Assembly: GCA_028285755.1 (NCBI GenBank)
Contig: JANQOQ010000006.1
Span: 558,001 to 622,000, forward strand
Direction of reading: 5' to 3'
DNA length: 64,000 nucleotides
Origin: Puniceicoccaceae bacterium
Lineage (GTDB): Bacteria; Verrucomicrobiota; Verrucomicrobiia; Opitutales; JAFGAQ01
Of the stretch, positions 26,064 through 34,565 are shown piece by piece; the stretch's first letter is position 1; each line of letters begins with the position of its first letter. Below the pieces are notes generated by a model, which saw nothing but the letters and a program-made list of their open reading frames with translations, searched no databases and had not been told where the DNA came from. Position numbers and translations under genes: made by a program.

Positions 26064-27577
26064 GGAGTCAGCTGGCTGCGTGTCAGGTGGATTTTTTCCA
26101 TTATGTTGCCCGCTTCTCCGATTAAGCGGAACGTGACTTCCGGATCGCCTTTGGATGTATCAAAGGTAAATTCCCCAAAGGCTATGATCTCCGCACCCGT
26201 GTAACCGAATAGCTGGTTACTGGTATCTTCAGCCATCGCCTTGGGTCCGGGAACACCGCCGAGGCTACCCACTTCAAACTCATAAAATTCGTGACCGGAT
26301 TCACGCGGTATTGTGAAAGCACGCGCGCCATGGCGGTCGCCACAAATAAGCAATACTCCGGCTATTCCTTCGTCTTCAATCAGCGAGAAGATTTCCTCAC
26401 GTGCTTCTATATCCCAGGAGCCCCAGGTATCCTTGGCATTGCTCATGTAATCGCTCCACATGGTCCCGCTTGAGATTATGATGAAGTCTGCAGTGGACTT
26501 ACGAAGTGTTTCCAGCAGCCACTGCTGCTGCTCCATGCCTAAAAAGGAACCGTATTCATTGCGGCGTTCGTTTTCACGCAATGACCGGGTATCGAGCATG
26601 ATGATCTCTACAGGCCCAATGCGCGTGCTGTGGTTGATCCCCACCCGCCCATCGTTCGCGAGCGGGTTCACCCAATTCTCCTGCCAGACTGCGCGCACAT
26701 TAATGACATCCTGCGCAGTAAATCCGGGCGGGATACCGTTTAAATCGTTGTTAAAGTAGTCGTGGTCATCCCACCCTGTGTAGACGGGTATATTTGCAGC
26801 AAAGTCTCTCCAGGATTTTGCAACATCGCGCAGTTGATAATCAGCGCGATGCATATTAACCAGCTCCTCACGGTCGTCGACAGCAGAGTCCCCATACATG
26901 AGCATCACGTGAGCATCCCGCGCAACAATCTCGCGCATGAGGTTTGGGTTATGTACACCGACCTTGTGAAAGTCTGCCCCAAAGGCGATGCGGAATTCCC
27001 CATCGAAGTAGTATGCGGGCGCCGTTGTAAAATGTCCGCTACGTGTCGACTCCCCATCAATCAGGATGCTGTAATCGTAATGGGTATTCGCTTTAAGACC
27101 TTCGATGACAATCCGCTGCTCTTCTCCGGCAACAAATGTGCCGGCATTATATAAAAGTGACTTTTGAGTCTTAGGATCGATCACTTTGACCTTCACTACA
27201 GCATCTTTCGCCGTTCTCAGCCAGATGGTCACCCCGTCGCTCTTTAAATCACCCAGCATCGGTCCACCCATAATTAAGATATCATGTTTCTTGGCAGCTG
27301 CAATGATCTTGGGGTCGGTAAAGTCTGCCTGTAAATCAGCCTCGAAAACTGCACGGGCATCAAGATAAAAACTGCGAATATTATCCGGCAGACGCCCGTA
27401 GCTGTCGAGTAGCTTTGTATCAATTTCGAGGTCTCCGATATGAGCCTCATCCAGCGTGACCTTATAAATGGGCTCAACTACTTTTGCCGTTAATGCAAAT
27501 GGGCTCAGTATGAGTAATGCCAGAGTAACAGGGAGAATTTTGTTTTGTGATATTTTTGAAGGGTTATACATGATCAT
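26060..27577 (-). CDS. PhoD-like metallophosphatase (alkaline phosphatase D family), exported
   Basis: 505 aa. The N-terminus MYNPSKISQNKILPVTLALL is a signal peptide ending near AKVV. A fibronectin-like PhoD N-domain (about 95-195, GVTIWLRTAKDAVVKVKV) precedes the catalytic part: FGADFHKVG, MLMYGDSAVDDR, GWDDHDYFNNDLNG, and ICGDRHGARAF, which supply Asp/Asn/His ligands of the PhoD metal site. It probably hydrolyses phosphodiesters or phosphomonoesters in the periplasm. It starts directly at the argS stop (0-base gap); a second Met two codons in is equally possible as start. Confidence 0.88.
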   Translation of the reverse strand: MIMYNPSKISQNKILPVTLALLILSPFALTAKVVEPIYKVTLDEAHIGDLEIDTKLLDSYGRLPDNIRSFYLDARAVFEADLQADFTDPKIIAAAKKHDILIMGGPMLGDLKSDGVTIWLRTAKDAVVKVKVIDPKTQKSLLYNAGTFVAGEEQRIVIEGLKANTHYDYSILIDGESTRSGHFTTAPAYYFDGEFRIAFGADFHKVGVHNPNLMREIVARDAHVMLMYGDSAVDDREELVNMHRADYQLRDVAKSWRDFAANIPVYTGWDDHDYFNNDLNGIPPGFTAQDVINVRAVWQENWVNPLANDGRVGINHSTRIGPVEIIMLDTRSLRENERRNEYGSFLGMEQQQWLLETLRKSTADFIIISSGTMWSDYMSNAKDTWGSWDIEAREEIFSLIEDEGIAGVLLICGDRHGARAFTIPRESGHEFYEFEVGSLGGVPGPKAMAEDTSNQLFGYTGAEIIAFGEFTFDTSKGDPEVTFRLIGEAGNIMEKIHLTRSQLTP

Positions 27578-29341
27578 CTACATTTTATCTAATGCCTGAA
27601 TGCCCAACAAATCAAGACCGGTGGTCAGTATTTGGCGTGTACAAGCACAAAGCGTAAGGCGCAGTTGGCGCCGGTCGGCATCGTCAGTCAAAACGGTGTT
27701 ACTGTGGTAGAATGTATTGTAATCCCCACAGAGATCATAGAGGTAAGCACTGATCTGGTGCGGGCGCAGATCATCCAGCGCAAGCTTCAAATTAACCGGA
27801 AACAAAGCCAGCCTTTTCGCGAGCTGCCGCTCTTCATCTGTAGTAAAGGCGATACTCGAAATATCCGCAGGTGCAAAGGGCTTCGGCAGCTTTCTGAAAA
27901 TACCGTTAATACGGGCAACCACATAAAGCAAATAGGGAGCCGTGTTGCCCTCGAAGGCCAGCATCTTATCCCAGTCAAACTGGTAGTCACTGGAACGGTT
28001 CTGGCTCAGATCTGCATACTTGACAGCTGCGATGCCCACGGTTTGGGCGACTTTGTCGAGCTCAGAACCCACTAAATCCGGGTTTTTCTCACGGGTAATA
28101 TCCTTGGCCCGGGCAACTGCTTCTTCCAGCAGCTCCTTGAGCTTCACACTCTCGCCGCTACGGGTTTTGATCGCCTTGCCGTCTTTACCGAGGATTGTAC
28201 CAAAGGTTATATGAATGAGCTCGGGCATCTGCCTTTCTGTCTTCTCGAACCACTTACAGACGGTTAGATCCAGCTGCTCAAAATGGTCCTTCTGGCGGGA
28301 GTCTGTTACATAGACCATCTTATCCGCCTTGAGCTCTTCAGCCCGATAGAGGGCTGTGGCAAGATCGGTTGTCGCGTAATTACTTGCGCCATCGGATTTA
28401 CGGATGATAAAGGGCTGCTTCGCATAACGGGAATGCTCGGGGTGTAGGACAATGAGGGCCCCTTCACTGATTTCTGAGATGCCTGCTTTCTCCAATTCTT
28501 CGTAAATCTGATCAACCTTATCCCGGTAGTAGCTTTCACCGAGAACAAGATCGAACTGCACACCGAGCATTTTGTATATCTTCTCAAACTCCTCATAGCT
28601 GACTTCAACGATCTGCTCCCAGAGCTTTGTATTTTCCGCGTCTCCATTCTGGAGTTTCACAAGCTCATTGCGTGCTTCATCCAGAGCTGTGGGATCGTCC
28701 TCCGTAAGTTGATTCCCCTGTCGGTAAAGGTTTTCCAGTGCCTGGATTTTATCGCCTTCCAGCTTTGTAAGATCCACATCCTGACGCTTGATCGCCATGA
28801 TAATGATACCAAACTGGGTGCCCCAGTCCCCGATGTGATTATCCCGGGTGACTTTTGCCCCACAATATGCTAAAAGCCGACTAATCGTATCGCCGATTAC
28901 TGTCGAGCGAATGTGACCTACGTGCATTTGCTTCGCGGTATTGGGCGAGCTAAAATCAACGATATAATGCTGGCCTTTGAGAGTTTCAGAGATGGATCGC
29001 TCAAGCTTCTGAGAATCCACGTATTCAGAAACCCAGCCACTGAGGACTTCATCGGAAAATTTAAAGTTAATGAACCCGGGCCCGGCGATTTCCAGTGTCT
29101 CCCAGGGCACCTCATCTACCGGGTATGCCTTAAGCTCATTCAGCAGCTGCTCTGCAAGCTGCCGGGGGTTCTGGCGGTTCCGTTTTGCCCAGGGTAAAAC
29201 CCCGTTTGCCTGGAGGTCACCATGGCGTGGATCTGCCAGCCTTACATCCGGCTCAAAGCCATCTCCGAAGCCTTCCAATTTCGCAGCGGCTGCTTCGATG
29301 AGTTCTGCAGTACGTTGTTGTAAATCCAAGATTATCTTCAT
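27578..29341 (-). CDS. argS: Arginine-tRNA ligase
   Basis: 587 aa. SSPNTAKQMHVGHIRSTVIG holds the class I HIGH motif (HVGH), GDWGTQFG follows, and DGKAIKTRSGESVKL is in the place of KMSK, as is usual for ArgRS. N-terminal Add-1 domain at 1-110 and C-terminal DALR anticodon-binding domain at about 465-587, ending LLGIQALDKM. Charges tRNA-Arg. It is the first gene of a minus-strand pair with phoD and is divergent from the pyrimidine phosphorylase gene. Confidence 0.97.
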   Translation of the reverse strand: MKIILDLQQRTAELIEAAAAKLEGFGDGFEPDVRLADPRHGDLQANGVLPWAKRNRQNPRQLAEQLLNELKAYPVDEVPWETLEIAGPGFINFKFSDEVLSGWVSEYVDSQKLERSISETLKGQHYIVDFSSPNTAKQMHVGHIRSTVIGDTISRLLAYCGAKVTRDNHIGDWGTQFGIIIMAIKRQDVDLTKLEGDKIQALENLYRQGNQLTEDDPTALDEARNELVKLQNGDAENTKLWEQIVEVSYEEFEKIYKMLGVQFDLVLGESYYRDKVDQIYEELEKAGISEISEGALIVLHPEHSRYAKQPFIIRKSDGASNYATTDLATALYRAEELKADKMVYVTDSRQKDHFEQLDLTVCKWFEKTERQMPELIHITFGTILGKDGKAIKTRSGESVKLKELLEEAVARAKDITREKNPDLVGSELDKVAQTVGIAAVKYADLSQNRSSDYQFDWDKMLAFEGNTAPYLLYVVARINGIFRKLPKPFAPADISSIAFTTDEERQLAKRLALFPVNLKLALDDLRPHQISAYLYDLCGDYNTFYHSNTVLTDDADRRQLRLTLCACTRQILTTGLDLLGIQALDKM

Positions 29342-29463
29342 GTTAGGAAACGCGCAAGGGTTGAGCTATGATAAAATAAGCTCGACATCTCAACTAAAAA
29401 CCTCCATTATGGAACATTTTACGCCTAGTTAGGTTGGATTATTTGATAGTCTTACGATAGATA

Positions 29464-30798
29464 ATGAGAAAGAAAATCATTACACCGAGGAAATTTGTAA
29501 AGCCTTCATATTCATTTATGATCGAAAAGAAGCGTGATGGGGGCGAATTTAATGAGGACGAGATACGCTACCTGGTCGATTCGATTCTGGATGAAGAGAT
29601 TCCGGATTTCCAGCTCGCGGCCCTCATTATGGCTACTTATTTCTCGGGAATGTCAGCCCAGGAAACTTCCATTTTTGCTGAGGAGATGATGCTCTCCGGC
29701 GAAGTGATTGATTTAACGAGCATTTCCCGGCCGAAAATTGATAAATACTCGACTGGTGGAGTTGGGGATAAAAGCACCATGGTGCTTTGCCCACTTGCAG
29801 CTGCCTGTGGAGTGGTCATGCCTACAATGAACGGGCAGGATGAGGAATTTATTATCAGTACCCTCGATAAACTGGGGGCAATTCCCAAAATCAAGCTGGA
29901 GAAAGATATTGATAGCTTTGTCGGTCAATTGAAGGCGGTCGGCTGCGGCATTATCAAGCAGGACGAAGATATTGCCCCGGTAGATGCGAAGCTTTACGAC
30001 CTGCGCCAGAAGACCGCGACTATCCCCAGCATACCGCTCATTACCGGCAGCGTACTCAGCCGAAAGATGGCTGCAGGTGCAGAGAGCCTCGTAGTGGATG
30101 TCAAATGGGGTAACGGCTCATTTATTAAAGACCCGGAGCAGGCAAAGATACTCGCACGCTCCGTAACGCGCGTAGGTCGTTCCATGAAGCGCAGATGCGT
30201 TGCCTTGGTTACAGATATGAACCAACCCCTCGGCAACACCGTGGGTACGGCGCTGGAAGTGGCAGAAGCCATTGAGCTGCTCAAGGGAGAAGGTCCGGAA
30301 GATTTGAAGGAGCTTGTGCTCAAGCTCGGTATGGAGATCGTACGCCTCTCCGGCGTTGCAGGCTCTACCCTCTCTGCGAAGCAAACGGTAGAGCGACATC
30401 TGCAGGATGGCTCAGCCTTGCAGAAATTCAAGGAAATGATTCAGGCACAGGGAGGAGATGCAAGCTTTGTAGATAATCCGGACTTACTGCCGAAGGCTAA
30501 GCATGTGCGCAAGCTTCCGGCGCCTAAGCGCGGGTATGTACATACGATCAATGCAGGCATGATTGCACGCGGGGTACATACACTTGCGACAGATGCCAAG
30601 GGTAACATCGATCCCGCGGTCGGAATTTCTGAGATCAAGAAAGTGGGAACTCAAATGAAACAGGGTGAACCACTGATCATGATCCATTATAATAATGAAC
30701 AGAGTTTGGAGCCTGCTCTTGAGTATCTCAAGGGTGCGTTCAGGCTTGCTCCCAAGCGGCCTAACCCTCCTGAGCTTATTATTGAGCGGGTTGCCTAG
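29464..30798 (+). CDS. Pyrimidine-nucleoside/thymidine phosphorylase family protein with variant phosphate loop
   Basis: 444 aa. Overall match to DeoA/Pdp: IEKKRDGGEFNEDEI near the N-terminus, KYSTGGVGDKST (94-105), YDLRQKTATIPSIPLITGSV with base-binding Arg and Ser, LSRKMAAGAESLVVDVKWGN, and ALVTDMNQPLGNTVGTALEV. However, the highly conserved SGRGLGHTGGTLDKL is replaced by NGQDEEFIISTLDKL (about 123-137), and the family His in DKxSTGG is Tyr. Either a variant phosphorolysis enzyme for salvage of pyrimidine nucleosides or a relative with changed chemistry. ATG 29464 is used; MIEKKRDGG at 29518 is a possible later start. Confidence 0.8.
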   Translation: MRKKIITPRKFVKPSYSFMIEKKRDGGEFNEDEIRYLVDSILDEEIPDFQLAALIMATYFSGMSAQETSIFAEEMMLSGEVIDLTSISRPKIDKYSTGGVGDKSTMVLCPLAAACGVVMPTMNGQDEEFIISTLDKLGAIPKIKLEKDIDSFVGQLKAVGCGIIKQDEDIAPVDAKLYDLRQKTATIPSIPLITGSVLSRKMAAGAESLVVDVKWGNGSFIKDPEQAKILARSVTRVGRSMKRRCVALVTDMNQPLGNTVGTALEVAEAIELLKGEGPEDLKELVLKLGMEIVRLSGVAGSTLSAKQTVERHLQDGSALQKFKEMIQAQGGDASFVDNPDLLPKAKHVRKLPAPKRGYVHTINAGMIARGVHTLATDAKGNIDPAVGISEIKKVGTQMKQGEPLIMIHYNNEQSLEPALEYLKGAFRLAPKRPNPPELIIERVA

Positions 30799-30816
30799 AG
30801 GAAAGTATGATTAAAG

Positions 30817-30855
30817 CCTCTCTCAGGATCTGACTTAAACAGGTTTTGAGAGAGG
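30817..30855 (+). terminator. Stem-loop after the pyrimidine phosphorylase gene
   Basis: CCTCTCTCA (30817-30825) pairs perfectly with TGAGAGAGG (30847-30855) around a 21-base loop, and is followed by TTGTTATTAT. Likely a terminator, though its loop is long. Confidence 0.6.
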
Positions 30856-30888
30856 TTGTTATTATCTAAAAATCGTTACTACAAATTA

Positions 30889-30908
30889 ATTATAGTTATA
30901 ACTATAAT
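30889..30908. promoter_or_regulatory. 20-bp perfect palindrome, candidate operator
   Basis: Half site ATTATAGTTA followed directly by its exact reverse complement TAACTATAAT. It lies 108 bases before the outer-membrane-protein start and about 47 bases before a candidate -35 box. The size and symmetry suit a homodimeric regulator, but AT-rich DNA makes chance palindromes easier. Confidence 0.4.
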
Positions 30909-30954
30909 CATTAGGCTTAATTAAAGGAGTTGTTAAAAAGGTTAGGCTTCTCAT

Positions 30955-30983
30955 TTGAGGCAAATAGTTAATAGAAATAAATT
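30955..30983 (+). promoter_or_regulatory. Candidate sigma-70 promoter of the outer membrane protein gene
   Basis: TTGAGG (30955-30960), a 17-base spacer, TAAATT (30978-30983), then 33 bases to the ATG at 31017. Both hexamers match 4 of 6 consensus positions at ideal spacing. Confidence 0.5.
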
Positions 30984-31016
30984 TTCTTTAAACTATCAAC
31001 CTCAATAAAATAGCAG

Positions 31017-31586
31017 ATGTCTAAAAAAATATTGTATACTCTTCTAGCCGTTCTTTGCCTCAAGCTAGGAGCATTTAGTCAGGAAAACACAAACTCGCAA
31101 GGTCTCGAATATTCGCTTGGGTTAAATTATTTAAGTGGGTACAGTGACCTGATTGATGCCTATGAACGCGTTGGATATGAGTTCGATTTCGAATCGCCTC
31201 TGGGATTAAACTTTGCCATTTCAAGCGAATACAACTCAGGATTAGGCTGGGAAGCAAATTTAGGTCCTGCCATTGCTATTTTTGGAGATTTGAGTGCTTT
31301 CATTATGCCCATTGATCTTCTAGCTACATATGAATTTGCTAAAGATGCAAATATATCTCCCTTTGTTAAATTAGGAGGTAGTTATATACTTGCTAATGGT
31401 GACTTTCTGGGAGCAACTACACCCGGAGTAAAAGGAGCCGTGGGGATCGCTTTCAACAAAAACCAAAAGACAGAGTATGGAGTCCAACTGTCTCTAAACA
31501 CAGCGTACGTTGATTTCGAATATTACCGATTTATCGATGAGATTAAGCCTTACGAATTTGTCTTAGGTGTATTCGCTAAATTCTAG
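31017..31586 (+). CDS. Small outer membrane beta-barrel protein
   Basis: 189 aa with a signal peptide (MSKKILYTLLAVLCLKLGAFS, cleavage before QEN). The mature chain alternates short amphipathic strands, such as LEYSLGLNYLSGYSD and EYGVQLSLNTAYVDF, and ends in Phe (LGVFAKF), the C-terminal aromatic recognised by the BAM machinery. That fits an eight-stranded OmpA/OmpX-like barrel of unknown function. The gene and its upstream region are visibly more AT-rich than the neighbours, suggesting transfer or relaxed codon choice. It has its own promoter and terminator. Confidence 0.75.
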   Translation: MSKKILYTLLAVLCLKLGAFSQENTNSQGLEYSLGLNYLSGYSDLIDAYERVGYEFDFESPLGLNFAISSEYNSGLGWEANLGPAIAIFGDLSAFIMPIDLLATYEFAKDANISPFVKLGGSYILANGDFLGATTPGVKGAVGIAFNKNQKTEYGVQLSLNTAYVDFEYYRFIDEIKPYEFVLGVFAKF

Positions 31587-31612
31587 GTAAAAATCCACAA
31601 GAGATTTCTTTC

Positions 31613-31641
31613 GGGCAACTCCTAGTAGTTGCCCTATTTTT
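31613..31641 (+). terminator. Rho-independent terminator after the outer membrane protein gene
   Basis: GGGCAACT (31613-31620) / AGTTGCCC (31627-31634), a perfect 8-bp stem with 6-base loop, then TATTTTTT. It lies between two convergent genes, 13 bases from the end of efp. Confidence 0.85.
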
Positions 31642-31653
31642 TATATACAGGCA

Positions 31654-32214
31654 CTAAGCACGCCCTGAATAGTCGCCGCTGTCGGTATTGATTCGGATGA
31701 CCTCGCCCTGCTTAATAAAGAGAGGCACTTGAACGACCAGGCCCGTTTCAGTAGTCACAGCCTTTGTAGCGCCTGTCGCCGTATCTCCCTTGATGGCATC
31801 GGGAGCTTCAGTAACAGTCATTTCTACAGATGAAGGGAGTTGTACCTGGATTGCCTGGCCATCTACAAAGAGAATGTCGTAAGACTGGTTTTCCACCATA
31901 AACTTTATGGAATCCTCGACGTATTTGGGGTCGAGCACCGTATCCTCATAGGTATCTGTATCCATGAAGTGATAGCCCTCATTATCTACGTAGCTAAATT
32001 CCAGACGCTGAGTATCGGTGTGCAGAATATCCACGCGATCCGTGGATCGAAATTTAGTGGTGGTACTGGAGCCAGTGTCCAGATTGCGCAGAGTAGTCTG
32101 CACAAAACCAGCCTGCCTGCCCTGGGTACGGTGGAGCATTTCAAGAACCAGATGCGGGGTGTTCTGGTAGAGGATTACTTTGCCTTTACGGATTTCTGTA
32201 GGTGGTACTGCCAT
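31654..32214 (-). CDS. efp: Elongation factor P, arginine-tip type
   Basis: 186 aa, three beta-barrel domains as in EF-P, which relieves ribosome stalling at proline stretches. The modification loop reads HRTQGRQAGFVQTTLRNLDT; the tip residue is Arg33 where E. coli has the lysine modified by EpmA. The loop resembles the Arg type (SGRNAAVVK) that EarP rhamnosylates in Pseudomonas and Neisseria. An earP gene is not beside it. C-terminus ends SGDYSGRA, with the conserved GEVIRINTDSGDY. Downstream of a Nudix gene by 45 bases, same strand. Confidence 0.94.
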   Translation of the reverse strand: MAVPPTEIRKGKVILYQNTPHLVLEMLHRTQGRQAGFVQTTLRNLDTGSSTTTKFRSTDRVDILHTDTQRLEFSYVDNEGYHFMDTDTYEDTVLDPKYVEDSIKFMVENQSYDILFVDGQAIQVQLPSSVEMTVTEAPDAIKGDTATGATKAVTTETGLVVQVPLFIKQGEVIRINTDSGDYSGRA

Positions 32215-32259
32215 AATAAAGTCTCAAAAGGTTTGGGGTAGATTCTCGCAAAGGAGGGG

Positions 32260-32748
32260 TCAAGTTATTTGTTTGGTAGTCAATACACCCAATAACCGCT
32301 CAACAAAGGGTTTCTGCTCTTCTTTCATCACTTCCCGGGCCTCGCTGACAGTCATCATACGCGCATCATCAATCTCCGGGATGGTAATGTATTTGCCGGA
32401 GTGGAAAGGCCACTGGAACTCAAAGGTATTGCTATCTGGCTTTCTGCCCTCTTCCCACTCGCCTTCAAACGCCCAGGCATGCACAATCTTACCCCCCTTT
32501 TGCTTTATTGTGCCTAATGGGATATACTCAAGCGCCGGGTCGGGAGCATAGCCGGTCTCCTCTTCAAATTCACGTATGGCCGTCTCAAGGATGGTTTCTT
32601 CAGGTTCGAATTCACCTTTGGGGATCGACCAATAGCCTACATATTTATTCTTGAATAAAGGCCCCCCGGGATGTGCGAGCAATACCCTAAGACCCAGGGT
32701 ATCGTTTTTATACATGAGTAGACCTGCACTTTGCTTTTTGCTCGCCAT
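32260..32748 (-). CDS. Nudix hydrolase (diadenosine/bis-phosphate type)
   Basis: 162 aa. Complete Nudix box from G45: GEFEPEETILETAIREFEEE followed by TGY, fitting GX5EX7REUXEEXGU. WSIPKGEFEPEE and a Trp-rich C-terminal half (HAWAFEGEWEEGRKPDSNTF) resemble small Nudix proteins of the predicted NTP pyrophosphohydrolase/Ap4A group. Catalytic residues for Mg-dependent hydrolysis of nucleoside diphosphate derivatives are intact; the substrate is unknown. Upstream of efp and divergent from fmt. Confidence 0.88.
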   Translation of the reverse strand: MASKKQSAGLLMYKNDTLGLRVLLAHPGGPLFKNKYVGYWSIPKGEFEPEETILETAIREFEEETGYAPDPALEYIPLGTIKQKGGKIVHAWAFEGEWEEGRKPDSNTFEFQWPFHSGKYITIPEIDDARMMTVSEAREVMKEEQKPFVERLLGVLTTKQIT

Positions 32749-32817
32749 TAGATTGCAGAGTTAACCTAAATAGCCTTGAGAATCAATCCAAGCGAAACTT
32801 TTCAAAATTACCTGTTA

Positions 32818-33831
32818 ATGGCAAAGAAACCGATCAGCTGTGTATTTATGGGATCCGACCCGATTGCCTATAATGTGCTGCAATTCCTCCATGAGGGAAA
32901 TCAAAAGGAAAAGCCCGACTTTAAACTAGATGCCGTTTTCACTCAACCGGATCGACGCACCGGCCGGGGAAAAAAGCTTACCGCAAATGCGATTAAGGAA
33001 TGGGCTCTGGATGCTAAGATCCCAGTTTTCCAGCCGGAGAGGATTGATGAAAATGTCATCGCTCAATTTCGGGAAAAGCAATACCAGCTTTGCATTGTCA
33101 TGGCCTATGGGCATATCATCCCTAAAGGGCTACTCGGGATATCCGAATTCGGCTTTTTTAATTTGCACGCTTCTTTACTTCCAGAATTAAGAGGCGCAAG
33201 CCCCATCGAGACAGCGATCGTTTGTGGGCACAAGGAAACCGGAGTAACTCTAATGAAAATGACTGCCGGGCTAGACTCCGGTCCCATCATCGATCAGGAA
33301 AAAGTTTTGATCCCCGACATCATAAATGCCCTGGAACTGCGTCAAAAAATAGCCCAAGCCTGCTACCCACTCCTGGCGCGTAACCTTGACCAGTTGACCA
33401 CACCACCCATGCTAAAACCTCAGGAAAACGAACGAGCCACCTATTGCCGTATCATTGATAAAAAGGACGGTTATCTCGACTTTTCGCTGACCACTCAGGA
33501 AATATTGGATCATATACGCGGCTTTTATCCCTGGCCGGGAGCGATACTGGACATCGAGGGAATTGCACTGAAAATTTATGCAGCAAAACGAGATCTATCA
33601 AACAATTTGCCTAAAGAAGCCGTTCCCGGGAGCTATCAAATCGAAGATAAACGCTGGTATGTTAAAGCACAGGATGGATGGATTGAGCTGCTGCAAATTC
33701 AGAAGCCCGGTGGTAAGATTCTGAATACCCAGTCGTTTTTAAACGGTGCTCAAATCCCCAGCCAGGGAATTATCCAATTTCCCGAACGCTATCCACTCAT
33801 ACAGGCAAAATACTTCAAAAAGCCTGCCTAA
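32818..33831 (+). CDS. fmt: Methionyl-tRNA formyltransferase
   Basis: 337 aa from ATG 32818; an upstream TTG at 32776 adds 14 residues without family match. CVFMGSDPIAYNVLQ at the N-terminus is the Rossmann start, AYGHIIPKGLL near residue 103, and NLHASLLPELRGASPIETAI carries the catalytic Asn-His region; GLDSGPII supplies the conserved Asp. The C-terminal OB-like domain contacts initiator tRNA (HIRGFYPWPGAILDI). Formylates Met-tRNA for translation initiation. The usual partner def (peptide deformylase) is not adjacent. Confidence 0.95.
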   Translation: MAKKPISCVFMGSDPIAYNVLQFLHEGNQKEKPDFKLDAVFTQPDRRTGRGKKLTANAIKEWALDAKIPVFQPERIDENVIAQFREKQYQLCIVMAYGHIIPKGLLGISEFGFFNLHASLLPELRGASPIETAIVCGHKETGVTLMKMTAGLDSGPIIDQEKVLIPDIINALELRQKIAQACYPLLARNLDQLTTPPMLKPQENERATYCRIIDKKDGYLDFSLTTQEILDHIRGFYPWPGAILDIEGIALKIYAAKRDLSNNLPKEAVPGSYQIEDKRWYVKAQDGWIELLQIQKPGGKILNTQSFLNGAQIPSQGIIQFPERYPLIQAKYFKKPA

Positions 33832-33838
33832 TATTATC

Positions 33839-33876
33839 TATACGATTGCAAAATAATGCTTTGCATAGTCGGTATA
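33839..33876. repeat. Imperfect 38-base inverted repeat between fmt and the LysM gene
   Basis: TATACGA (33839-33845) faces TCGGTATA (33869-33876) with one extra G, and inside it TGCAAA (33847-33852) faces TTTGCA (33860-33865). It can fold into a hairpin in RNA or act as a two-part operator. No T-run follows, so it is not a good terminator. Confidence 0.4.
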
Positions 33877-33952
33877 AATGCTTAATATTTCACTTGTGAA
33901 AAAGATGATAGTTCTCGCTCTTATTAAAAACCATTTAACCAAGGATTATGCT

Positions 33953-34555
33953 ATGAAACAATATGCAAACAGAATACCGCTCTCATTCTGCACAGTCCTT
34001 ATCATTCTTATTGTTAGCTCTCTGGATGTGGCTGCCCAGGGAAGCGTTCAAAATCAGGTTGCAGCCTTAAACCAGCGTTTTCAGGCACTTGAGCGTAAAT
34101 ATGGGCTCCTGGAATTGGAGATTGAAAACCTCAAAGCCGAAAATCAACGTTTGCGAAAAACCATCGCTACCCTAAAGCAGGATGATCCTGCAGCAGGTAT
34201 CGACGAGAAAATTGACCAGGCCGTTGATGAAAAGCTGACTGCGGTTGAAGGGAATATCCAAAAGCAGTATGAAAAGCTACAGGTCACCATCATGCGCAAG
34301 CTGGATACGGTGAATACCGCTTCCACACGAGTATCCACACCGTCAACGCCCACTCAAACCAGGCCGACAATTCAACGCACGGATAATTTTCCGAAGACCG
34401 GCATCCCGTATGTTGTAAAAAGTGGAGATACCCTGAGTGGCATCGCTGCCAAGCATGGTTCTACCATACAATATATCATAAGTGCCAATAAAGAGATTGC
34501 AGACCCGAATAATGTGCGTGTAGGACAAAAACTGTTTATCCCCATAAGGCAGTAG
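33953..34555 (+). CDS. Exported coiled-coil protein with C-terminal LysM domain
   Basis: 200 aa from ATG 33953, chosen over an in-frame ATG at 33878 because it gives a clean signal peptide (MKQYANRIPLSFCTVLIILI, cleavage after VAA) and has AAGGA at 33940-33944. Residues 30-70 form a heptad coiled coil (LNQRFQALERKYGLLELEI). A Ser/Thr/Pro-rich linker leads to a LysM domain (YVVKSGDTLSGIAAKHGSTI to VGQKLFIPIRQ), which binds peptidoglycan. Probably a periplasmic cell-wall protein, perhaps in division or wall turnover. parB follows 10 bases later. Confidence 0.85.
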   Translation: MKQYANRIPLSFCTVLIILIVSSLDVAAQGSVQNQVAALNQRFQALERKYGLLELEIENLKAENQRLRKTIATLKQDDPAAGIDEKIDQAVDEKLTAVEGNIQKQYEKLQVTIMRKLDTVNTASTRVSTPSTPTQTRPTIQRTDNFPKTGIPYVVKSGDTLSGIAAKHGSTIQYIISANKEIADPNNVRVGQKLFIPIRQ

Positions 34556-34565
34556 CAATCGATAT

